Positions 1 to 7,335 of a stretch of DNA of 10,661 nt are shown here, piece after piece. This stretch comes from Spirochaetales bacterium (lineage in GTDB: Bacteria > Spirochaetota > Spirochaetia > ARS1246), in contig JABGPX010000208.1 in the NCBI GenBank assembly GCA_018644745.1, forward strand, positions 1 through 10,661. Reading direction: 5' to 3'. The notes beneath the pieces are model-generated. The model did not search any database. It had not been told where the DNA came from and saw nothing but the letters and a program-made list of their open reading frames with translations. Position 1 is the first letter of the stretch, and the number at the start of each line of letters is the position of its first letter. Made by a program: the position numbers and the translations under genes.

Positions 1-176
1 TAATTGCCGAAGATCTCGAGCTAAACCTAAAGGACGTCAGTATTAAGGCGAAAACAAAAGAAGGTGTCGATGCGGTCGGCGAGGGGCGGGCAGTTGAGGC
101 ACACGCAGTGGTGCTTATTCAGAAGAGCCGGGACACCTCACTCGGAATACCGGGCGAGGATTCCGTCTGGGTATGA
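1..176 (+). CDS. ispF: 2-C-methyl-D-erythritol 2,4-cyclodiphosphate synthase, C-terminal fragment
   Basis: This is the 3' end of a gene that begins before the window. Reading from base 3, 57 codons are open to a TGA at 174-176. The fragment matches the C-terminal strand region of IspF: IAEDLELNL, then SIKAKTKEGVDAVGEG, then the small-residue run AVEAHAVVLI. IspF converts CDP-methylerythritol 2-phosphate to methylerythritol cyclodiphosphate in the cytoplasmic MEP isoprenoid pathway and works as a trimer. The metal-binding and active-site residues lie before the window. About 17 residues follow the point where IspF proteins usually end, a short tail of no known role. It could also be the IspF half of an IspDF fusion, which cannot be decided here. 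The stop codon overlaps the start of nth (ATGA), so the two are probably cotranscribed and translationally coupled. Confidence 0.85.
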   Translation, partial: IAEDLELNLKDVSIKAKTKEGVDAVGEGRAVEAHAVVLIQKSRDTSLGIPGEDSVWV

Positions 177-829
177 CTAACCGGGATTGGAATCGTCAGA
201 TCAAAATGCTCAGAAAACGGGTATACGGTGCCGAACTCCCATCGGTCTCCAAGATAGCCGAAGCCGATAGAAATCCTTTCAAAGTCCTTGTATCTACAAT
301 AATTTCGCTGCGGACAAAGGACGAGGTGACGACGTCAGCTTCGGATAGACTGTTCGAGATAGCCGCGGATCCTTTGGCCATGCTCAACACAAGCGAAGAG
401 GTTATATCCACAGCGATCTATCCTGCAGGCTTTTACCGGAATAAAGCAAAGCACATACGAGAATGCTCCAGGTTAATTATTGAGAAGCATGATGGCTGCG
501 TACCCTCTACAAGGGATGAGCTCATGGCATTCCCGGGTGTCGGGATAAAAACTGCCAATCTCACACTAAATCTGGGGTTCGGGATAGATGCGATATGTGT
601 GGATACTCATGTTCACCGCATATCGAATCGGCTGGGCTGGATATCCACGCAGACCCCTGAGGAAACAGAAGCAGCCCTTATGCCCGTGCTGCCGCGCAAC
701 TACTGGATAGAGATTAACGGATTATTAGTGACATATGGAAAAGAAGTATGCAGGCCGCTGAGCCCGCACTGTTCGACCTGCCCTATGCTCCAAGAATGCC
801 CGAAGCACGGGGTAGGCAGAACGCGCTGA
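173..829 (+). CDS. nth: Endonuclease III (DNA glycosylase/AP lyase)
   Basis: A base-excision repair enzyme of 218 residues, close to the usual size (about 211) for Nth. It removes oxidised pyrimidines and cleaves the abasic site by beta-elimination. The helix-hairpin-helix lies at about 118-130 (FPGVGIKTAN) and contains the catalytic lysine K126. The catalytic aspartate is D144 in CVDTHVHR. The C-terminal [4Fe-4S] cluster motif is intact: C193, C200, C203 and C209 with spacing C-X6-C-X2-C-X5-C. The start is set by overlap with the ispF stop (ATGA, 173-176). There is no strong Shine-Dalgarno, so initiation probably depends on coupling to ispF. The gene ends only 11 nt from the end of the convergent ATPase gene, with no hairpin between. 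All key residues are present, so activity is expected. MutY is unlikely because the C-terminal MutT-like domain is absent. Confidence 0.97.
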   Translation: MTNRDWNRQIKMLRKRVYGAELPSVSKIAEADRNPFKVLVSTIISLRTKDEVTTSASDRLFEIAADPLAMLNTSEEVISTAIYPAGFYRNKAKHIRECSRLIIEKHDGCVPSTRDELMAFPGVGIKTANLTLNLGFGIDAICVDTHVHRISNRLGWISTQTPEETEAALMPVLPRNYWIEINGLLVTYGKEVCRPLSPHCSTCPMLQECPKHGVGRTR

Positions 830-840
830 CCTCCCGGCTC

Positions 841-1548
841 TTAAGTTTCCTGCGCGACCAGAAGAGTTTTAGGATCGAGCATAAGATGCATATCGACCGG
901 TTCCGGTTCATCATGGTCTTTCACCGCTTCAAATCGTACGTGATCGCCTGAATAGCGAAGAGTAATTAAAACGGCGATATTTTCGAGGAATGATTCGAGC
1001 TTAGGCGGGATCCCTTTCTCGTTGAATAGCGGCTCTTCTTCCGGAAGAGAAACGCTGAACCACACTTCGAGCCCGCCCTCTTTCGCGAATTCCTTTATAA
1101 GTTCGAGATCGCCGTCCTCAGCCTTTTCGATCTCGAAACCGTCAAAAATCACAGTATCCGCAGCGAAATGTCCATCACGGATCATAGCATTTATGCTCTT
1201 CAATATTTGAGAGGTCTCGATGCTCTGCTGATTGAAATTCATTATTACCCGGTTTTTAATGATTTCATCGTGGATGTCTACGGCAGCTTCGAGCTCGCGC
1301 TTTTTTGCAATCTCTTTAAAAATGTCTTCATACCAGCTGATGATGTGATCTACCTTCGCGGAGAAAGATACATGGATAACGTGCTTGTCTCTGAAAAGTT
1401 GATCCGTCGCGATATGCACCAGGCATGCGGTTTTGCCGACGCCTTTCCGGGATGCGAGTACACCGAGGTTACCCTTGCCGAGTCCTCCATGAATAGATTT
1501 TTCGAATATGCGAAGAGGGCTTCTTTTTACGAGTTCCGACTTAACCAT
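841..1548 (-). CDS. RecA/DnaB-like P-loop ATPase of unknown role, downstream of fusA
   Basis: A protein of 235 residues that I cannot assign to a named family. The N-terminal half looks like a RecA/KaiC/DnaB-type ATPase core. A P-loop lies at residues 33-40 (SRKGVGKT, K39), followed by a helix [13 protein letters not shown] Walker B-like strand VIFD is at 133-136. The P-loop has Ser where most have Gly or Ala as first residue, but otherwise resembles DnaB (AARPSMGKT). The C-terminal part is acidic (EPEPVD, 214-219) and no zinc, HTH or membrane segment is seen. The start chosen is the ATG at 1548: AGGAAGGAG lies 7 nt upstream, and the longer reading from 1575 adds nine residues with no such site. 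The gene overlaps the end of fusA by 8 nt, so it is very likely coupled to EF-G synthesis. Whether it acts in translation, DNA handling or signalling is not shown. Confidence 0.75.
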   Translation of the reverse strand: MVKSELVKRSPLRIFEKSIHGGLGKGNLGVLASRKGVGKTACLVHIATDQLFRDKHVIHVSFSAKVDHIISWYEDIFKEIAKKRELEAAVDIHDEIIKNRVIMNFNQQSIETSQILKSINAMIRDGHFAADTVIFDGFEIEKAEDGDLELIKEFAKEGGLEVWFSVSLPEEEPLFNEKGIPPKLESFLENIAVLITLRYSGDHVRFEAVKDHDEPEPVDMHLMLDPKTLLVAQET

Positions 1549-3622
1549 TATTTTTCTCCTTCCTGTAATTTTCAATAAGCTCTTCCGAGACGCTCTTTGG
1601 AACCTTCCCGTATTTGAGAAATTCCATGGTGAACTCCGCCTTGCCCTGGGTAAGAGACCTCAGGACGGTAGAATAGCCAAACATCTCACTCAAAGGAACT
1701 TCCGCATCAACTCTTGTGGAACTACCCCCCTCTTCTGAGCTGACTATGATGCCGCGGCGCTGATTTATGCTCCCGAAAATATTTCCAGCATACTCGCTTG
1801 GAGTCTCTGCGGAAACCTTCATAATTGGTTCCATTATTTGAGGTCCTGCTCTGTGATAGACATCACGAAGCGCTCCAATTGACGCCTGCTGGAATGCCAT
1901 ATCCGAGGAGTCTACTGAATGAGAGTTTCCATCGTTTATGGTTATCGAAACGCCGACAACCGGGAAACCAATGAGTGAGCCCTTTTTCAATGCTATTACG
2001 AATCCTTTCTGACAAGCAGAAATATATTCTGTCGGGATAGATCCTCCCCTTATAGCGTTGTTAAAGACAAAATCATCTTCAGTTTGCGGTTCGATAAATC
2101 CCGCAACCCGACCGTACTGGCCTTGACCGCCGGTCTGCTTTCGGTGGGTATAGTCGAACTCCGCCATCTTGGTGATGGTTTCCCTGAATGCAACTTCGGG
2201 TGCTCCGGTTTCTACGGCGGCCCCATATTCCCTGCGCATTCTTTCAACATAAACATCAAGATGCAGTTCACCCATCCCTTGAATAATTGTCTGCTGCGAT
2301 TCGGGATCGACAAATGTATGAAATGTTGGATCTTCTTTAGTAAAGCGATTCAGAGCTTTACTCATATTGTCCTCAGACTTCTTATCCTTCGGCTTAATGG
2401 CCAAGGAGATAACCGGCTCAGGAACATACATCGAGGTCATCGAGTAATTGATTCCGGGAGAGACAAATGTATCACCGGAGGCGCAGTCGACACCGAAGAG
2501 GGCGACCATATCACCGCTGCCGGCGACCTGAATGTCCTCCATGCTGTTGGCATGCATACGTACCAATCGCCCAACACGGAACTTCTGCCGGGAACGCGTG
2601 TTGTAGAGCTCGTTTCCTTTTTTTACTGTGCCCTGATAAATTCGAATATAAGTGAGCTGGCCGTACTGGCCGTCCTCGAGCTTAAAAGCGAGAGAAACTA
2701 CCGGCGCATCCGGATCAGGGACAAGGTTTACGACCTTTTCATCGTTGTCCAAATCAAGCGCAGCATTCTCAACTTCAGTCGGATCGGGCAGATAAGTTAT
2801 AACTGCATCGAGAAGTTTCTGCACGCCTCTGTTTTTATAGGCCGATCCCACAAGGACAGGAACAAGCTCTCGAGCTAGAGTTCCACGGCGTATTGCTTCG
2901 TGAATGAGCTCCTCAGTCGCGTTTCCATCGAGATAAGCTTCGGCTAATTCATCAGAAAACATCGTAACCGAATCCATGAGGATCTCATGCCTGGAGTCAG
3001 CCTCTGCTTTCATGTCTTCGGGGATTTCGGTGATTCGGATATCTTCTCCGTTAGGGCCTTCGAAATAGTATGCCTTCATAGTAACAAGATCGACCAGCCC
3101 CACGTGTTTTTCTTCAAGCCCGATAGGGATTTGAATAAGGACGGCGTTTAGGTCGAGTTTTTCTACAAGCTGATTGGCAACCTTATACGGATCAGCTCCG
3201 GTCCTGTCGCATTTATTTATGAAAGCAAGCCGGGGAACTTTGTACCGGTTTAGCTGGCGATCGACAGTTATCGACTGGCTTTGAACTCCGCCGACTGAAC
3301 AAAGCACGAGTATCGCTCCGTCGAGGACACGCAATGCCCGCTCAACTTCAATAGTAAAATCAACGTGTCCGGGAGTGTCGATGATGTTCACCGAGTGACC
3401 ATCCCAATCTACATTTGTCGCGGCGGATGCGATTGTAATACCTCGTTCTTTTTCGAGTTCCATGGAGTCCATGGTTGCGCCGACGCCATCTTTGCCGCGC
3501 ACTTCATGAATCGCATGAATTTTCTGGCAATAAAAAAGTATCCTCTCAGTGAGGGTGGTCTTGCCGGAATCGATATGCGCACTAATTCCGATGTTGCGCA
3601 TCTTGTCAAATGTTGCGTTCAT
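1541..3622 (-). CDS. fusA: Translation elongation factor G, mitochondrial/spdEFG1-like type
   Basis: A full-length EF-G of 693 residues, the GTPase that drives translocation of tRNA and mRNA on the ribosome. GTP-binding motifs are in order: G1 AHIDSGKT (15-22), G2 RGIT (60-63), G3 DTPGH (82-86), G4 NKCD (136-139) and G5-like GSAYKN. Domain II ([11 protein letters not shown]), domain III ([10 protein letters not shown]), domain IV ([15 protein letters not shown]) and domain V ([10 protein letters not shown]) all follow. G1 has Ser19 where canonical bacterial EF-G has Ala. The domain IV stretch and the [11 protein letters not shown] segment resemble human GFM1 and, by published phylogeny, the spirochaete/planctomycete/deltaproteobacterial spdEFG1 clade. 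The start ATG at 3622 has AAGGAAG 5 nt upstream. No rpsL, rpsG or tuf lies beside it; the gene heads a two-gene unit with the ATPase. A back-translocase or EF-G2 role is less likely given the close match to the translocase type. Confidence 0.97.
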   Translation of the reverse strand: MNATFDKMRNIGISAHIDSGKTTLTERILFYCQKIHAIHEVRGKDGVGATMDSMELEKERGITIASAATNVDWDGHSVNIIDTPGHVDFTIEVERALRVLDGAILVLCSVGGVQSQSITVDRQLNRYKVPRLAFINKCDRTGADPYKVANQLVEKLDLNAVLIQIPIGLEEKHVGLVDLVTMKAYYFEGPNGEDIRITEIPEDMKAEADSRHEILMDSVTMFSDELAEAYLDGNATEELIHEAIRRGTLARELVPVLVGSAYKNRGVQKLLDAVITYLPDPTEVENAALDLDNDEKVVNLVPDPDAPVVSLAFKLEDGQYGQLTYIRIYQGTVKKGNELYNTRSRQKFRVGRLVRMHANSMEDIQVAGSGDMVALFGVDCASGDTFVSPGINYSMTSMYVPEPVISLAIKPKDKKSEDNMSKALNRFTKEDPTFHTFVDPESQQTIIQGMGELHLDVYVERMRREYGAAVETGAPEVAFRETITKMAEFDYTHRKQTGGQGQYGRVAGFIEPQTEDDFVFNNAIRGGSIPTEYISACQKGFVIALKKGSLIGFPVVGVSITINDGNSHSVDSSDMAFQQASIGALRDVYHRAGPQIMEPIMKVSAETPSEYAGNIFGSINQRRGIIVSSEEGGSSTRVDAEVPLSEMFGYSTVLRSLTQGKAEFTMEFLKYGKVPKSVSEELIENYRKEKNNG
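1556..1564 (-). promoter_or_regulatory. Strong ribosome binding site inside the fusA 3' end
   Basis: On the minus strand AGGAAGGAG lies 7 nt before the ATG at 1548, within the last codons of fusA. It is the reason for choosing 1548 over 1575 as the start of the ATPase gene. It suggests reinitiation or coupled translation after EF-G. Confidence 0.7.
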
Positions 3623-3680
3623 ATAATCTTCCTTGCCCCTAATAGTCCGCCGATATACGCTTTGTGAAAGCTAACGATGT

Positions 3681-3709
3681 ATTATTAAAATTCGCAGGAC
3701 TGCCGTAAA
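3681..3709 (-). promoter_or_regulatory. Candidate sigma-70 promoter for fusA
   Basis: On the minus strand TTTACG (-35, 4 of 6 consensus) is separated by 17 nt from AATAAT (-10, 5 of 6). The predicted start near 3674 would give a leader of about 52 nt ending in the AAGGAAG site of fusA. It is the best match in the gap, but judged by eye only. Confidence 0.4.
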
Positions 3710-3784
3710 TTGTACGCGGATTCATATACCCGCTGGGGTTTGCAGAATGTATAGAAGATTTGAAAAAAAAGCAATACTATGATG

Positions 3785-3860
3785 GGCACATCGAAAAACC
3801 CACTTCCGTGCATGTGACCAAATGTTTTTCCTTATAGAATCGGGGTTTTTCGTATGTGCC
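3785..3860. repeat. Large imperfect inverted repeat between fusA and the DUF72 gene
   Basis: The left arm 3785-3801 (GGCACATCGAAAAACCC) pairs with the right arm 3843-3860 over all 17 left-arm bases, with one bulged T at 3853. The loop is 41 nt. The arms have a GC-rich end and an A5/T5 block in the stem, and no T-run follows on either strand, so it is not a standard intrinsic terminator. It ends 38 nt before the DUF72 start. It could be a leader structure, a dispersed palindromic repeat or a small non-autonomous element. The rest of the gap 3623-3898 shows only the fusA promoter and no small gene. Confidence 0.7.
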
Positions 3861-3898
3861 GGTTGTCAAAGTAGCAGTTTATAGAGGAGCCTTGAGGA

Positions 3899-4699
3899 AT
3901 GTCCGCAACAATTTACATAGGAACCAGCGGTTACTCTTATGCCGACTGGATGGGTTCTTTTTACCCGGCAGATTTACCAAAAAAGGATTTGCTCAACTTC
4001 TATGCGTCAAAGTTTCAGATTGTTGAGCTCAATTTCTCTTACTACCGACAGCCGACTGCCGGCATGCTGAATAGAATGTTAGACATAACTCCGGAGCAGT
4101 TTCAGTTTTCGATAAAGGCACACGGGTCTCTTACTCACAATGTCGAACAGGATTGGAGAAAAGATGCAGCGGAGTACAAACGCGGCGTAGCGCCTCTCTT
4201 AAGCTCCGACCGCCTGACGGCGGTACTGCTGCAATTCCCGTATAGTTTCCACTACGAGAAGGATAACAGACGGTATCTTGCTAATCTCTGTGATGAACTA
4301 AAAAGTTTGCCTTTGGTTATTGAGTTTAGAAGCGCGGAATGGCAAACCGAAAGAGTTTACGGGGAGATGCGTGAGCGCGGTATTGGAATATCTGCGACGG
4401 ATTGTCCCGCATTAAAGAATCTTCCGGCTCCCTCAGAGACGACAACATCCAAGATTGGCTATATACGCTTCCATGGCCGGAATGGTAAAAACTGGTGGAA
4501 TGGGACGAATGCAAGCAGGTACGACTATCTCTACAACGATGAGGAACTCGATGAATGGCTCAATCGAATAAACCAGATGTCAAAAAACACCAAGATACTT
4601 GTAATAGTGTTTAATAACCATTGGAGAGGCAAAGCCGTTCAGAACGCGGGTCAGCTTAAAGAAAAAATAACACAGCAAACCGGACTCCATATTGTATGA
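3899..4699 (+). CDS. DUF72 (YecE-like) TIM-barrel-type protein
   Basis: A complete DUF72 protein of 266 residues, the usual length. The family has a TIM-barrel-like fold; its biochemical role is not established. Family landmarks appear in order: N-terminal GTSGYSYADWMGSFYP (8-23), VELNFSYYR with the conserved aromatic pair, FSIKAHGSLTH, LLQFPYSF, IEFRSAEW, the strand YIRFHGR, and near the C-terminus VFNNHWRGKAVQNA. No signal peptide or membrane segment is seen. The ATG at 3899 has AGAGGAG 9 nt upstream, a good ribosome binding site. The stop overlaps the start of the MFS gene by ATGA, so both are probably made together; this gives the only functional hint. The promoter was not identified; the upstream inverted repeat lies in the likely leader. 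Confidence 0.93.
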   Translation: MSATIYIGTSGYSYADWMGSFYPADLPKKDLLNFYASKFQIVELNFSYYRQPTAGMLNRMLDITPEQFQFSIKAHGSLTHNVEQDWRKDAAEYKRGVAPLLSSDRLTAVLLQFPYSFHYEKDNRRYLANLCDELKSLPLVIEFRSAEWQTERVYGEMRERGIGISATDCPALKNLPAPSETTTSKIGYIRFHGRNGKNWWNGTNASRYDYLYNDEELDEWLNRINQMSKNTKILVIVFNNHWRGKAVQNAGQLKEKITQQTGLHIV

Positions 4700-5868
4700 A
4701 ATTGCCCAATAAATCAGTGGTCTTTGCCGGATCCGCGGTAGCGTTCTCGCTTTTCGGTGATATGGCGATGTATACTATCCTCCCGACCCATTTTGAGGCC
4801 CTGGGGCTTCTTCCAATACAGGTAGGGTTACTCCTCTCGGTAAACCGATGGATTCGTCTAGTTACCAACCGGGCTGCAGAACGCCTGCTCTCCCGTTACA
4901 ACCGCAGCATACTCTTTGGGGCGGCCCTTGGTACTGGTGCTCTGCTGGCAGCGATCTACGCCGCCGCACCCCCATTCATGCTGCTCCTGCTTGCACGACT
5001 GTTATGGGGGTTCTGCTGGTCGATTCTGCGGCTTTCAGGGACGATGATAGCCGTCGAGAGTTCCACCAAAGAAACTATCGGAAAGATACTCGGTTTCTAC
5101 CACGCCTTTGTTCGTTTCGGCTTTCTGACCGGAACCTTGCTAGGCGGATTGTTTTTCGATCTCGCCGGTTATCGAGGCGCCTTCCTGATGATGGCCGCGT
5201 GTACAGCGGCTGGGATACCCTTTGCGTTGTCAGCGCATACTCGTGGAAGAGTATCCGCGGGAGGAGCACCGCGAGAAAAAGGACATATCACTTTTGATAT
5301 GAGGTTCCAGGGATTTATCCTGGGAGCGGTAGGTTCCGGTATCATCATGTCCACCCTGGGAAACGTGCTGTCTACCGCCGTGGACGGAGGAGGCGTAAGA
5401 ATAGGCGGGATATTGATAGGAATTGCGACGATAAACGGCATTATGCTTGCGTCGAGGCACCTAATCGGCATAGCGGGGTCACCGTTTCTCGGCAGCATCG
5501 TCGATAGGATAGGAATTCGTAAAAGCCTTCCCGCTTTTTTTGCGGTCGCGGGGACCGCCCTTGGCATATCGATTCTGAAACTCCCCCCCCTACTTTTAGT
5601 AATTCCGGTTATCGTCTTCTTCCTTTGTGAAACAGCCCTTCAGATTACACTCTCTGCTGAAGCAGGCAGAGGAGGTCCTGTAAAATACTCCAGGTTCGCC
5701 AGTGCACAGGATCTTGGTTCTGCATGCGGCCCTCTTATCGGTTGGGGAATTCTTCAGTTTACTTCCATCTCAAGAACCGTATTTGCCGCTGGTGCCCTGC
5801 TCTACCTCATCGCCGCGGTAGTAATGACAAAAAAAAGGCGCGAACCGTTAGATAGGTCCGCGCCGTAA
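4696..5868 (+). CDS. Major facilitator superfamily transporter
   Basis: An inner-membrane permease of 390 residues, typical for a 12-helix MFS protein. Hydrophobic helices are seen at about 9-30, 37-50, 72-91, 93-112, 130-152, 160-180, 205-226, 235-255, 277-296, 298-318 and 360-377. A charged cytoplasmic loop at about 181-203 divides the two halves. The MFS signature between helices is clear in the second half (GSIVDRIGIRKSL, 266-278, matching GxxxDRxGxRk). The equivalent in the first half is degenerate (NRWIRLVTNRAAERL), in a loop still rich in Arg. Substrate is unknown; drug or small-solute transport are both possible. Translation starts in an ATGA overlap with the DUF72 gene and no strong Shine-Dalgarno is seen. 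The last codons (KKRREPLDRSAP) are encoded by a GC-rich hairpin that works as a terminator on the other strand. Confidence 0.9.
   Translation: MKLPNKSVVFAGSAVAFSLFGDMAMYTILPTHFEALGLLPIQVGLLLSVNRWIRLVTNRAAERLLSRYNRSILFGAALGTGALLAAIYAAAPPFMLLLLARLLWGFCWSILRLSGTMIAVESSTKETIGKILGFYHAFVRFGFLTGTLLGGLFFDLAGYRGAFLMMAACTAAGIPFALSAHTRGRVSAGGAPREKGHITFDMRFQGFILGAVGSGIIMSTLGNVLSTAVDGGGVRIGGILIGIATINGIMLASRHLIGIAGSPFLGSIVDRIGIRKSLPAFFAVAGTALGISILKLPPLLLVIPVIVFFLCETALQITLSAEAGRGGPVKYSRFASAQDLGSACGPLIGWGILQFTSISRTVFAAGALLYLIAAVVMTKKRREPLDRSAP
5829..5864 (-). terminator. Second (backup) intrinsic terminator of the minus-strand operon, inside the MFS 3' end
   Basis: Read on the minus strand, arms 5864-5855 and 5846-5837 form a 10-position stem (GGCGCGGACC with GGTTCGCGCC, one A/C mismatch) and an 8-nt loop. 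Eight U residues follow (complement of the A-run 5829-5836). It has canonical intrinsic terminator form. On the plus strand no T-run follows, so it is not expected to stop the MFS transcript. Confidence 0.75.
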
Positions 5869-5921
5869 CGATTCAATATACCGGCAATTCGTACTCATTT
5901 CTTCATGTCCGCGCTTTTGAG

Positions 5922-5951
5922 AAAAAACAAGCCTCCCGATCTTGGGAGGCT
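5922..5951 (-). terminator. First intrinsic terminator after the corrinoid protein gene
   Basis: A perfect 8-bp stem (AGCCTCCC with GGGAGGCT, 5930-5937 and 5944-5951) and a 6-nt loop are followed on the minus strand by TTGTTTTTT. It begins 34 nt after the corrinoid gene's stop. On the plus strand a T9 run is present only 14 nt past the stem (5966-5974), so termination of the MFS transcript here is possible but not canonical. Confidence 0.85.
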
Positions 5952-5985
5952 CGAAATCAATTCTGTTTTTTTTTAAGCTTTTGCG

Positions 5986-6618
5986 TCAAACGCAAGCAGC
6001 GATTGCTTCGTCAGCCGCGGATGCAGCATCTGGCGCGTATCGATCGGCGCCGATACTTTCGCAGAAACTCGTGGTTACCGGCGCTCCGCCGACCATGATT
6101 TTCACTTTATCGCGGGTTCCGGCTTCTTCAAACGCTTTTACGACATTTTCCATTTCTGTCATGGTAGTGGTGAGCAGGGCAGAACAGGCGATAACCTCAG
6201 CTGTGTTCTCCTGCGCGGCCTCAACAAATTTTTCCGAGGAAACATCGATTCCGAGATCGATAACCTTCAGGCCTTTTCCTTCCATCATTATCTTTACTAG
6301 ATTTTTACCGATGTCATGAAGATCGCCTTTCACCGTTCCAAGGACAACTGTACCCTTATCGCTCATATCGCCGGCGGCCATGTGAGGTTTCAAAACATCT
6401 ATCCCGGCATGCATCGCCCTCGCGGCAATGAGAACCTCCGGTACATACACTTCATTCTTTTTAAATTTGTCGCCAATTATCGACATTCCCGCCATGAGTC
6501 CGTTTTCGAGAATTTCTTTCGAACCAAGTCCTTCATCGATACCTTTTTGAGCAAGTTCCTTCACCTCAGCCGCTTTCCCTTTTTGCAAACTCTCCGAAAT
6601 GTCTTTTAGAATGTCCAT
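5986..6618 (-). CDS. Methyltransferase cognate corrinoid protein (B12-binding)
   Basis: A 210-residue corrinoid protein of the MtaC/MtbC/MttC type, usual length for the family. These carry a methyl group on cobalt between a substrate methyltransferase and a second methyltransferase. An N-terminal helical cap (about 1-85; GMSIIGDKFKKNEVYVPEVLIAARAM) precedes the Rossmann-like B12 domain. This holds the cobalt-ligand motif DxHxxG as GDLHDIGKN with H101, then SALLTTTM (147-154) and VGGAP (176-180). All B12-binding landmarks are present. The start at 6618 has GGAGGT 3 nt upstream. It is the last gene of a minus-strand set after the RraA-like and YhcH genes, 157 nt behind the latter, and ends at two terminators. 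No substrate methyltransferase (MttB/MtaB type) or reactivator is adjacent. A URO-D family protein lies 3.7 kb away and may be a partner. Confidence 0.95.
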   Translation of the reverse strand: MDILKDISESLQKGKAAEVKELAQKGIDEGLGSKEILENGLMAGMSIIGDKFKKNEVYVPEVLIAARAMHAGIDVLKPHMAAGDMSDKGTVVLGTVKGDLHDIGKNLVKIMMEGKGLKVIDLGIDVSSEKFVEAAQENTAEVIACSALLTTTMTEMENVVKAFEEAGTRDKVKIMVGGAPVTTSFCESIGADRYAPDAASAADEAIAACV

Positions 6619-6703
6619 GTTACCTCCAATAGTTGAAAAATTATTTACCTACAGGCATGTTAGGCATAGAGAGAGGCATCTGTCCCAAACTATTCAGCTG
6701 AAT

Positions 6704-6732
6704 TCTATAACTATCCTGCTACGGGGGATGAA
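6704..6732 (-). promoter_or_regulatory. Weak candidate promoter for the corrinoid gene
   Basis: On the minus strand TTCATC, 17 nt, TATAGA. The matches are only 3 of 6 and 4 of 6. It would give a leader of about 79 nt. It matters because the 157-nt gap is longer than others in this set, so the corrinoid gene may have its own promoter. Confidence 0.25.
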
Positions 6733-6775
6733 GCTCTATAATCCGGGAACCTCGTTCGGAGGGCTGATCGGCGCT

Positions 6776-7267
6776 TTATACTTTTACTTTCACCACAACT
6801 TTCAGCACCTCGGTCGGCACTGCGGACATGATCTTCGGCACGTGTGCATCCTGGGGAAAAAAAACCGCGTAGTCGCCTGCTTTCAGGCGCACCTCGGTAC
6901 CGCCGCCGAAAGCTAAATCCGGTTCATCTGCGGCGTTTGCCGGAGAAAGCGCATAGAGCGCCGCGTCTTTATCCTCATCGTAGGTCATAGTCTCCACGAG
7001 ACCTTCGACACTCCGGCAGATCATGGTCTCATATCCGGAAACCACCAGCTGTAAATCGATATATTTTCTGTGTGCCTCATATTCGCGCTCATCTGCGGCT
7101 TCGGTAGAATATTTCTGGATCATTGCATAGACGTCTCTTCTATCAACCTCAACGGTCTGCTCATCCAAACCTGAGAAATCGGTAGAAATAATGTAATCAA
7201 TTGCAGTATCAAGATTTTTTGAAATGCCTTTATAGGCTTTGGCGTTTTCAATCGAGTCAAATATCAT
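6776..7267 (-). CDS. YhcH/YjgK/YiaL family protein (DUF386, cupin-like)
   Basis: A complete 163-residue member of the YhcH/YjgK/YiaL family, a cupin-like barrel. Characterised members include a sialic acid anomerase (NanQ/YhcH), so a role on sugar anomers is the best general guess. The central motif YEAHRKYIDLQ (63-73) holds the probable metal ligands E64 and H66. FFPQDAHVP (136-144) supplies H142, and the C-terminal VLKVVVKVKV matches the usual end of the family. The ATG at 7267 has AGGAG 6 nt upstream. It lies 68 nt downstream of the RraA-like gene with no terminator between, so both are probably on one transcript. The nearby NanA/DapA-type aldolase recalls sialic acid operons, but no epimerase, kinase or TRAP transporter of that pathway is seen, so the substrate is open. 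Confidence 0.92.
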   Translation of the reverse strand: MIFDSIENAKAYKGISKNLDTAIDYIISTDFSGLDEQTVEVDRRDVYAMIQKYSTEAADEREYEAHRKYIDLQLVVSGYETMICRSVEGLVETMTYDEDKDAALYALSPANAADEPDLAFGGGTEVRLKAGDYAVFFPQDAHVPKIMSAVPTEVLKVVVKVKV

Positions 7268-7335
7268 TGTAATCTCCTAATAGAACACCATCATATCAAT
7301 ATTAGCGGCTTGGGCCATTACCTATCTCTCAAACT

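Noticed and set aside
1549..1575. Longer start (1575) for the P-loop ATPase
   Set aside because: The nine extra residues lie fully inside fusA, and the strong Shine-Dalgarno points to the ATG at 1548.
2084..2878. 264-codon open frame on the plus strand opposite fusA
   Set aside because: It lies fully antisense to a clearly real EF-G and its translation has no recognisable domain and is rich in Arg, Cys and His. It is a shadow frame.
5169..5567. 132-codon frame on the minus strand within the MFS gene
   Set aside because: It is proline- and arginine-rich, antisense to a well-supported transporter, and has no ribosome binding site or family match.
5942..6319. 125-codon plus-strand frame opposite the corrinoid gene
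   Set aside because: The low-complexity Ser/Ala/Thr translation is antisense to conserved B12-domain codons, and it begins inside the terminator hairpin.
6737..6742. Perfect TATAAT on the plus strand in the gap before the YhcH 3' end
   Set aside because: No acceptable -35 lies 16-18 nt upstream and no plus-strand gene follows; it would only make an antisense transcript.
7268..7335. Possible terminator or promoter between the RraA-like and YhcH genes
   Set aside because: No hairpin with a U-run and no convincing -35/-10 pair was found in these 68 nt; cotranscription is the simpler reading.
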